In this document: positions 1-5,150 of the stretch, piece after piece
Layout: the number at the start of each line of letters is the position of its first letter
Numbering within the stretch: position 1 is the first letter of the stretch
Virus record (IMG/VR): IMGVR_UViG_3300003511_000001
Coordinates: 1-29,190 of that record
Reading direction: 5' to 3' (one strand)
From: a virus
DNA: 29,190 bases
Position numbers and translations under genes: made by a program
The notes under the pieces: generated by a model
Told to the model about the DNA's origin: nothing
The model's input: the letters and a program-made list of their open reading frames with translations, nothing else
Database searches by the model: none

Positions 1-35
1 TTAAAGCAATATAAGATAAAATAAGAAAATAAAAT

Positions 36-90
36 AAAGATTTTTTAAAATCTTTTTTTGTTTTTTTCTTTTTCTTTTTCTTTTTTTTTT
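36..90 (+). terminator. Rho-independent terminator with long T-rich tract
   Basis: AAAGATTTT (36-44) pairs with AAAATCTTT (47-55) and is followed by an almost uninterrupted T tract to base 90, broken only by single C or G bases. It would end a plus-strand transcript entering from outside the window. Bases 1-35 are A-rich and show no gene. Confidence 0.6.
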
Positions 91-138
91 ATAAAAACTA
101 CAAATAAGAAACGAACGTAGTGAAGTTTCTTATTTGTA
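91..138 (-). terminator. Minus-strand hairpin terminator
   Basis: A perfect 14-bp stem (99-112 with 125-138, 12-base loop) is followed, reading on the minus strand, by GTTTTTAT. This is the layout of an intrinsic terminator for a transcript coming leftwards through the ORF-less region 139-750. It lies back to back with the plus-strand terminator at 36-90. Confidence 0.6.
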
Positions 139-472
139 TTTCCTATAGAGGGAAAATTTAAAGCCAGGTCTAAGCTAACTAAGGCTATCTCTAAGGCTAA
201 GGGTAGGCTAAAGGTAAGCAAGGTGTAGGGACACACAAAGATAGACTAGTAGTCAAAACGACAGCTTTGCTGTCTTACCTTTAGTAGCTCGTGAGGAGTA
301 GAGATTCCCTTACCTCTAGCCGTAACTCTTAAGAACAATACCCTTAACCTCATAATTACTACTCCTACCCAAACCTACAGCAACTCCAAACCTACAGTAC
401 CCTCATAAACGAACAGAATGCCCTCTTAAATTAATAAACTACCCTGACCATTAGTCCTTTGTCGTTTTAACA

Positions 473-516
473 TAGTTCGTTTAATTTAGACCCCTTACAG
501 CTCATCTATGGGCTAT
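473..516. repeat. 44-base imperfect direct repeat, copy A
   Basis: Matches 667-710 without gaps at 36 of 44 positions by hand alignment. Shared cores include GTTTAA, ACCCCTTA and CTATGG. It lies inside the candidate minus-strand RNA, so it may be a duplicated structural domain. Confidence 0.65.
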
Positions 517-666
517 CCTTATTTCTAAGATATAATACCTACCTCCCTTAGTTTTATAGTAATTTATCTCACTATTTCTATATTTTATTAGATACCTACA
601 TAACAGTACCTAGCATCCATCACAATCAACAAACACCTATTACCCTAGTACTTACACCTTTTAGTC

Positions 667-710
667 TAGTTTGTTTAACCTATACCCCTTAGATCTCTCC
701 TATGGACTAT
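667..710. repeat. 44-base imperfect direct repeat, copy B
   Basis: Second copy of the element at 473-516, in the same orientation and 194 bases away. On the minus strand both copies contain a TAAGGGGT core followed by a TTAAAC core. Confidence 0.65.
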
Positions 711-755
711 ATAACCCCTACACTAATCCCACAACTTACACCTCTAATAAACTTT

Positions 756-772
756 TATAATAATGCTATATA
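756..772 (-). promoter_or_regulatory. Possible minus-strand copy of the phage promoter motif
   Basis: Read on the minus strand, the sequence matches TRTATATYATTAATRTG at 14 of 17 positions. It points into the noncoding interval. The match is weaker than the plus-strand copies and the area is A+T rich, so chance cannot be excluded. Confidence 0.35.
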
Positions 773-830
773 AACATAGACCTATTGATTTCACAATTCC
801 CTTGAATAAAAATAAGTAAAAGGATAATAT

Positions 831-1559
831 ATGGGTACCAAAGTTATAGAGAGTAGTGTATCGTCTACTGATAAGAAAAGAAGTATTATAAAGAATAAGG
901 AAGGATATTATAGAGTTACCTTTGGTAAGCTTAATACATATACTGATTCAGGCATATACTATAGAGTAACTGATGTAGACGAGGCTCTAGGTGCTAAGTC
1001 ATTAGTAGGTAAGAGAATAGACAAAGGCTTACTAAGAGGTGAGTATACCCATCCTGATGTAGAAGGGTTAACAGAAACTGAACTTAAAAGAAGAACAGTC
1101 TGGTTAGAGTTAGATAATGTAGCAGCACATATTCAGAAGATAGAGATTATAGATACTGGTAAAACTGAACCAGGATTTAAAAATAATATTTTAGAGATAT
1201 ATGGTTGGGTTAAACCAGAAGGTAGTAAGGGAGAACATCTTAAAGAGATGTTAGAGAATCCTGTTGCTAATGTAGCTTTCTCTATTAGGTCTTTAGTATA
1301 TCAGCATACTGTAGGGTCTATTACTATTAGAGAAGTAGTTATAATATCTACTTGGGATTTAGTACACGAGCCAGGAGTAGGTTCAGCTACCCAGTGGAAT
1401 AGTGTAGGTGTAGAATCTATGGATACTAATATTACTAAAGAAGAATTAGCTGACTTAAGATCAGGTTTTGAGAATTCAGATTTATGTAAAGATGGAGTCT
1501 GTATAGTAGAGTCTTTAGATACTGCTATTAAAAATAATAACCCATTACTAAATTGGTAA
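831..1559 (+). CDS. Prohead (capsid maturation) protease
   Basis: A 242-residue protein that looks like the T4 gp21/phiKZ gp175 type of prohead serine protease, which cleaves scaffold and capsid proteins during head maturation. Visible hallmarks: LLRGEYTHP at about 67-75, with His74 as likely catalytic histidine; NVAFSIRSL at about 147-155, with Ser151 in the position of the nucleophile; and STWDLVHEPG at about 173-182, matching the DLV-x-x-P segment that follows the serine strand in this family. Length is usual for the family. The tail from about residue 195 is acidic and low in structure, and GVE followed by S (193-196) fits the small-X-E cleavage rule known for phiKZ, so self-trimming is possible. 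The ATG follows AAAAGGATAATAT, a good ribosome binding site. The gene stands alone between the noncoding region and a strong terminator. The family call is fairly sure; the exact catalytic residues are inferred from pattern only. Confidence 0.8.
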   Translation: MGTKVIESSVSSTDKKRSIIKNKEGYYRVTFGKLNTYTDSGIYYRVTDVDEALGAKSLVGKRIDKGLLRGEYTHPDVEGLTETELKRRTVWLELDNVAAHIQKIEIIDTGKTEPGFKNNILEIYGWVKPEGSKGEHLKEMLENPVANVAFSIRSLVYQHTVGSITIREVVIISTWDLVHEPGVGSATQWNSVGVESMDTNITKEELADLRSGFENSDLCKDGVCIVESLDTAIKNNNPLLNW

Positions 1560-1591
1560 CATACAGATAGGGTGATTCCTATCTGTATGTT
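1558..1591 (+). terminator. Terminator after prohead protease
   Basis: Perfect 14-bp stem (1558-1571 with 1578-1591), 6-base loop, beginning within the stop codon. Followed by an A+T-rich stretch rather than a clean T run. Confidence 0.75.
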
Positions 1592-1612
1592 TAATCTTAA
1601 TTATTTTTTATC

Positions 1613-1629
1613 TATATATCATTCATATG
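1613..1629 (+). promoter_or_regulatory. Phage promoter motif P1 (beta-prime gene)
   Basis: TATATATCATTCATATG, a copy of the 17-base family motif TRTATATYATTAATRTG, 28 bases upstream of the RNA polymerase gene start. Confidence 0.6.
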
Positions 1630-1656
1630 TTAAAATAAAGTAAACAAAGGAGAATT

Positions 1657-3117
1657 ATGGCTTTAAGATTAGGACATAAGAATATAGATTCTCTATTTCA
1701 CGAAACTGAAAATAAGATATTATTAAATAACTTATCTCATTTTGAAGATTTAGAGTTAAGAGATAAGCTTTATACTACTTACTCAGACAGTATATCTATG
1801 ATACCCCAATGTGAATGCGGAGAAATGAAGGGTGGATGGTTACTTGGTAAGGTATGTCCATATTGTTCTACATCAGTCACTAAGAAGTTTGTACAGATTA
1901 AACCTCTACTATGGGTTAAGAGTTATAATAATATACAATTCTTTAATCCTCATTTCTGGGGACAGCTTAAAGTACTCTTTAAATCCAATGGAGATAAAGG
2001 TATGGATGCTATTAGATGGCTATGTGATACTGAGTATAGAGTACAGAATGTTAAACCAATATTAAGAAACTTAGAATCTATTATAGGGGGTAGAGGATAT
2101 TCTAATTTTATTAATAGCTTACCAAAGATATTTACTTATCTTAAAAACAACTCTACATTTAAAGCTAATGATAAAGCTACTAAGGTAGCTATGTTAGAAG
2201 AGTTATACTTTAGAGAGAAAGATGTATTGTTCTCTGACTATCTAGGTCTTATAAATAAAAGATTATTTGTAATGGAAGTTACTAACAAGGGTAAGTTTAC
2301 ATCTTCTATGTTAGGTGATATTATTAATATATCATTAGCAGCGATAAAACTTACCACTGTCACCGACCCTAGAAAGGTAGAGAATGGTATTGCTTATATT
2401 ATATCTTCTATAAATGAACTCTTTGAAACATATATGAGAACATACATAGCAGGTAAGAAAGGAAATGTTCGTAGACATATTTATGGTACTAGAGTTAACT
2501 TTACAGCTAGAGCTGTTATTACTGCATTACCGTTAAAGTATGATTATGATACAATACATGTTCCATGGACTATAGGTGTAGTGGTTATGAGACCACATCT
2601 AATAAATAAGTTATCTAAGTTAGGTATGAGATATAGAGACATAAATGAAATACTATATGAAGCTACTATGCGACACATACCTATTATAGAAAAACTGCTA
2701 AATGAGTTAATAGCAGAAGCTCCTGGTAAAGGGATACCAGTAATCATCCATAGGAATCCTAGCTTACTTCCTGGATCATCTCTCTTCGTACATATTTCTA
2801 AATTTAAAACTGACTTAGAAGATAAGTCTGTAGGGATAAGTGTTCTAGTAGTAAAGGCTCAGAATGGAGATTTCGATGGAGATGAAGAGAACTTAGGTTT
2901 TGCACTCGATGTGAAGATGGAGAATATGATGAAGAACTTCTCACCCCACTATAACATCGTAGACCTAGACTTATTTAAAATTAATAAGAATCTATACTTA
3001 CCACCTACTACTATGGTTACATTATCTAATTATGTAGTATCTACCGTAAATACAAAAGATAATAAGTCTTGTCCAGTATATAGTAAATTACTAGAGAAAG
3101 CACACGCACATCGTTAA
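1657..3117 (+). CDS. RNA polymerase beta-prime subunit, N-terminal half (phage multisubunit RNAP)
   Basis: A 486-residue protein matching the N-terminal half of bacterial beta-prime, as in the split RNA polymerases of phiKZ-like phages. Seen in order: a zinc-ribbon-like cluster Cys52, Cys54, Cys67, Cys70; RRHIYGTRVNFTARAVI at about 272-288, the equivalent of the GKRVDFSGRSVI segment; IIHRNPSLLPGSSLFVHI at about 363-380, equivalent to the NRAPTLHR region; and the absolutely conserved metal-binding loop as NGDFDGDEEN, with Asp405, Asp407 and Asp409. Canonical beta-prime continues for hundreds of residues after this point (bridge helix, trigger loop), but here the protein ends about 75 residues later, so the C-terminal part must be another gene, not seen in this window. 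It has its own promoter motif and terminator and a perfect AAAGGAGAATT ribosome binding site. Whether it belongs to the virion-packaged or the non-virion polymerase cannot be told from sequence alone. Confidence 0.93.
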   Translation: MALRLGHKNIDSLFHETENKILLNNLSHFEDLELRDKLYTTYSDSISMIPQCECGEMKGGWLLGKVCPYCSTSVTKKFVQIKPLLWVKSYNNIQFFNPHFWGQLKVLFKSNGDKGMDAIRWLCDTEYRVQNVKPILRNLESIIGGRGYSNFINSLPKIFTYLKNNSTFKANDKATKVAMLEELYFREKDVLFSDYLGLINKRLFVMEVTNKGKFTSSMLGDIINISLAAIKLTTVTDPRKVENGIAYIISSINELFETYMRTYIAGKKGNVRRHIYGTRVNFTARAVITALPLKYDYDTIHVPWTIGVVVMRPHLINKLSKLGMRYRDINEILYEATMRHIPIIEKLLNELIAEAPGKGIPVIIHRNPSLLPGSSLFVHISKFKTDLEDKSVGISVLVVKAQNGDFDGDEENLGFALDVKMENMMKNFSPHYNIVDLDLFKINKNLYLPPTTMVTLSNYVVSTVNTKDNKSCPVYSKLLEKAHAHR

Positions 3118-3118
3118 T

Positions 3119-3151
3119 ACATGAGGTACTCCTAATAAGAGTACCTTGTGT
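3119..3151 (+). terminator. Terminator after beta-prime fragment
   Basis: 13-bp stem (3119-3131 with 3139-3151) with two G-T wobbles and a 7-base loop, just after the stop codon at 3115-3117. Confidence 0.7.
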
Positions 3152-3169
3152 TTATAAATATTTTTTATT

Positions 3170-3186
3170 TGTATATTATTAATGTG
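3170..3186 (+). promoter_or_regulatory. Phage promoter motif P2 (small RNA)
   Basis: TGTATATTATTAATGTG, a full match to the family consensus. No ORF follows for 260 bases; instead a run of perfect hairpins begins within three bases of the motif end. Confidence 0.65.
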
Positions 3187-3392
3187 AAGAAGTCGGATTC
3201 CTATATTGATAGATCAATGATAAATCTACATATAGGGTATATAGGAATCAGGCTTCCTAGTATATAGAACAACACAAAGTATCTATATACATAATTATTA
3301 CCTACATTTTTGTTACTTTTAATGTAGGAATATAACACAACTTACGCCCCCAAATACCAACATAACTAGATATGGTTATGTTGGTATCTTTT
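3187..3392 (+). ncRNA. Candidate four-hairpin small RNA (about 205 nt)
   Basis: The interval between the beta-prime terminator and the dUTPase promoter has no gene but carries a complete transcription unit. Promoter P2 ends at 3186. Hairpin 1: 3189-3194 pairs with 3251-3256, then a single G-A mismatch, then 11 perfect pairs (3196-3206 with 3239-3249); its loop can form a further small hairpin (3205-3209 with 3214-3218). Hairpin 2: 9 pairs (3260-3268 with 3282-3290), 13-base loop. Hairpin 3: 8 pairs (3301-3308 with 3321-3328), 12-base loop. Hairpin 4: 13 pairs (3354-3366 with 3375-3387), then TCTTTTATTT, acting as terminator. Single-stranded linkers are short; one carries CTTACGCCCCCAAA (3341-3354), the most C-rich run nearby. 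Four consecutive near-perfect hairpins between a promoter and a terminator are hard to explain as spacer. Function is unknown. Confidence 0.65.
3354..3392 (+). terminator. Terminator of the small RNA
   Basis: Perfect 13-bp stem (3354-3366 with 3375-3387), which can extend by two more pairs to a GATA loop, followed by TCTTTTATTTATTTT. It insulates the small RNA from the dUTPase promoter. Confidence 0.75.
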
Positions 3393-3414
3393 ATTTATTT
3401 TAATTTTATTTATT

Positions 3415-3431
3415 CATGTATCATTAATGTG
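3415..3431 (+). promoter_or_regulatory. Phage promoter motif P3 (dUTPase)
   Basis: CATGTATCATTAATGTG, copy of the 17-base family motif ending 21 bases before the dUTPase ATG, with TATAAGGAGACAAT between. Confidence 0.6.
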
Positions 3432-3452
3432 TTAAAAATATAAGGAGACAAT

Positions 3453-4154
3453 ATGAAAGATCCAAAAGTATTACTAAGTGCTTTATTAGAAAAGCAAAAT
3501 GAGTTAAATAACTTAACAAATGGTGAAGAGTGGACAAGTGGGTTTACTAATATAGGTAAAGTCATTAATTGGGATAGATGTATGTATATGGAGTCTTGTG
3601 AGTTGATGGATAGCTTCCCTTGGAAACATTGGAAAGATGTAAGTAAAGCTCCAGATTTAGATAATGCTCGTATAGAGGTAGTAGACTTATGGCATTTCCT
3701 ATTATCTAAGACTATAACATTAGGAGCTGAAGACCAAGTATTACATGCTATAACTGGAATGAAAACTAATGCAGTAAGCACCCAAGTCCAAATAGGTTCA
3801 AACTTAATCTTAGAACTTAATGATTCTTTCCTACGTGCTATTAATGGTCCAGATGTTGTTGAGCTAATGAATAGGTTAGTAGAGTTACAAGCAGCATTAG
3901 GTATGTCTTTAGAAGAGGTTCATGATTTATATATGATTAAGAACTTCTTGAATAGATTCAGACAAGAGAACGGATATGCTGAAGGTACATATATAAAACA
4001 CTTTAATGTTACTGTTAACGGAGAACTAAGTACATGGGAAGATAATACTTTACTTGTTAAATATGTAGATAAAGAAAAAGATTTAGAATTAGGTATCACT
4101 AAGTTTAAAGAAGCTTATAAAGCTTATGACCCTAAAGTAGGTATTACCATATAA
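3453..4154 (+). CDS. Dimeric all-alpha dUTPase (MazG-like superfamily)
   Basis: A 233-residue protein matching the dimeric dUTP diphosphatase family, which hydrolyses dUTP to dUMP and pyrophosphate and keeps uracil out of DNA. The hallmark metal-binding motifs are present: Glu47-x-x-Glu50, followed by SFPWKHWK (about 54-61), then Asp68 and IEVVDLWHFLLS (74-85) with Glu75 and Asp78, the family's E-x-x-E and E-x-x-D pairs. The C-terminal half contains NFLNRFRQENGY (about 166-177), which fits the substrate-binding N-x-x-R-x-x-x-G-Y region of the family. Single-gene unit with its own promoter motif, strong AAGGAG site and strong terminator. A dUTPase argues that this phage uses thymine DNA, unlike its relatives PBS1/AR9 and phiR1-37, which carry uracil. 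Confidence 0.88.
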   Translation: MKDPKVLLSALLEKQNELNNLTNGEEWTSGFTNIGKVINWDRCMYMESCELMDSFPWKHWKDVSKAPDLDNARIEVVDLWHFLLSKTITLGAEDQVLHAITGMKTNAVSTQVQIGSNLILELNDSFLRAINGPDVVELMNRLVELQAALGMSLEEVHDLYMIKNFLNRFRQENGYAEGTYIKHFNVTVNGELSTWEDNTLLVKYVDKEKDLELGITKFKEAYKAYDPKVGITI

Positions 4155-4161
4155 CCAATAT

Positions 4162-4194
4162 AAAGAATAGACTGTATCTAGCAGTCTATTCTTT
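4162..4194 (+). terminator. Terminator after dUTPase
   Basis: Perfect 13-bp stem (4162-4174 with 4182-4194), 7-base loop, followed by A+T-rich sequence. Its 3' arm runs into the 57-base repeat shared with 12778-12834. Confidence 0.75.
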
Positions 4195-4245
4195 ATTAAT
4201 TTATTTCATCTATATATTATTAATATGTTTATAGAAAGTAACAAA
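4189..4245 (+). repeat. 57-base promoter-region repeat, copy 1
   Basis: Identical to 12778-12834 except for one A/G difference (4212 versus 12801). It spans the last bases of a terminator stem, a T-rich spacer, the promoter motif and the 5' leader TTATAGAAAGTAACAAA. Confidence 0.9.
4211..4227 (+). promoter_or_regulatory. Phage promoter motif P4
   Basis: TATATATTATTAATATG, a full match to the family consensus, 35 bases upstream of the next start codon. Confidence 0.65.
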
Positions 4246-4262
4246 ATAATAAAGGAGTAATA

Positions 4263-4871
4263 ATGCAAGGCACTATATTACGAACTAATGGGGCAGATGC
4301 TAATATGATGTTTAACTTTGCAACATCAGTAGCACCTACACCAGATGTAGTATCCCATCTAAGGGATAACCATCAGTCTTTTATAAATAATCTAGCAGTC
4401 AGTAACAGTAACTTTGCCGCTATATTACAGGAACAACATGATTATAATATCATTAACAATCAGCTAGATAAAGCTAGAGAAGTTATGTTCCAGACCAATA
4501 ATGTCCTTAACGACTATAGTATTCATAAGGTACCATATGATGGTCTTGCGGAGATGAATGCTACGATGCAGAGGTACACTATGGCACATCCAACTCTCTA
4601 TACCTTATACGAGAACAATAGATGTTCTGGTTTTGATGATAGTTGGCATGATAGTGATAAAGTATCTGCTAGATGGAGAGATGATTACATCCAAGTGATG
4701 GATGGGATGATGGAGTTTAAGGAGGATGGTGGTTTAGTAACTCACTACTATGCCGAGACACCTACACTTACCCTAGGCGAGAAGTCAGCTATACTAGATG
4801 TATGGAGACAGGTTGAAGGAATAGTAGCAGATGGGTATGACCCTACAGATTTAAATAAAGGAAAACTATGA
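4263..4871 (+). CDS. Unknown phage protein, 202 residues
   Basis: I do not recognise this protein. It is predicted mostly helical and soluble, with no signal peptide or membrane segment. Notable segments are an N-terminal alanine/asparagine-rich stretch, a Trp/Asp-rich centre (SGFDDSWHDSDKVSARWRDD, about 122-141) and an acidic C-terminus. G+C content is clearly higher than in neighbours (24 to 29 of 60 bases per line in the second half by hand count). It sits directly behind promoter P4 with an AAAGGAGTAATA ribosome binding site and overlaps the next gene by four bases (ATGA), so the two form a translationally coupled pair. Early-type promoter plus distinct composition is compatible with a host-takeover or counter-defence gene, but that is inference only. 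Confidence 0.8.
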   Translation: MQGTILRTNGADANMMFNFATSVAPTPDVVSHLRDNHQSFINNLAVSNSNFAAILQEQHDYNIINNQLDKAREVMFQTNNVLNDYSIHKVPYDGLAEMNATMQRYTMAHPTLYTLYENNRCSGFDDSWHDSDKVSARWRDDYIQVMDGMMEFKEDGGLVTHYYAETPTLTLGEKSAILDVWRQVEGIVADGYDPTDLNKGKL

Positions 4872-5116
4872 TAGACGAGTCACATTACGATAGAGTAGAT
4901 ATGTACATAACCCCAGATACTTTAAAGATAGAGTATAAGTGGTCGTTATTATATTACACACCTGCTTGGACTCCTGTAAAGGAAGCCAATAAGTTCAAAA
5001 ACTCTGACAATAGAGAGAACTATGAGTTTACTGGGGAGTTAAGAGTAATACTAGACCGTAGTATCAACAATTCCAAATTGAAAATAGAAGATTTCCAAAA
5101 TGCACGAGTACGTTAA
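4868..5116 (+). CDS. Unknown small phage protein, 82 residues
   Basis: Not recognised. It starts in the ATGA overlap with the preceding gene and has AAAGGAAAACT before the start, so it is co-translated. Composition is charged and aromatic (two Trp, several Tyr), with beta-strand-like stretches YITPDTLKIEYKWSLLYY (about 13-30) and GELRVILDRS (about 56-65). No membrane segment. The stop codon lies in the left arm of a 16-bp terminator shared with the convergent terminase gene. Confidence 0.75.
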   Translation: MIDESHYDRVDMYITPDTLKIEYKWSLLYYTPAWTPVKEANKFKNSDNRENYEFTGELRVILDRSINNSKLKIEDFQNARVR

Positions 5117-5150
5117 TACTACAGAGACAATCTAGTCTCTGTAGTATTAA
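5113..5150. terminator. Bidirectional terminator between convergent genes
   Basis: Perfect 16-bp stem (5113-5128 with 5135-5150), 6-base loop. The plus-strand stop (5114-5116) is in one arm and the minus-strand terminase stop (5147-5149) in the other, so one hairpin serves both genes. Confidence 0.85.

Larger units (their letters stand above)
91..748 (-). ncRNA. Candidate large structured noncoding RNA (about 650 nt)
   Basis: No ORF of useful length is visible on either strand between about 240 and 830. The interval is nearer 40% G+C (hand count over 181-480) than the roughly 30% of neighbouring genes. From about 300 to 750 the plus strand is C-rich and G-poor, opposite to plus-strand genes here, which suggests minus-strand transcription. 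A promoter-like motif (756-772, minus) and a hairpin plus T tract (138-91, minus) bracket it. Inside are nested complementary segments: 300-311 with 181-192 (4 + 6 bp around a two-base internal loop), 274-284 with 208-218 (11 bp perfect), and small hairpins 244-254, 260-274 and 514-532 (GAAA loop on the minus strand). TACACCTT in the minus-strand loop (220-227) can pair with AAGGTGTA near the 5' end (653-660). The length is in the range of phage-associated large RNAs such as ROOL or GOLLD, but I cannot show membership of any known class. Confidence 0.45.

Noticed and set aside
45-236. Minus-strand ORF of 63 codons
   Set aside because: Its C-terminal half is translated from the T-rich tract and terminator (Lys/Glu repeats), it has no ribosome binding site and it overlaps the structured region.
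1-830. tRNA genes or CRISPR repeats in the 5' noncoding region
   Set aside because: I found no cloverleaf with T-loop GTTC-type core and CCA-side stem, and the repeats are only two copies with uneven spacing.
1832-2747. Short ORFs overlapping the beta-prime gene on both strands
   Set aside because: The overlapping frame carries clear RNA polymerase motifs across the whole interval.
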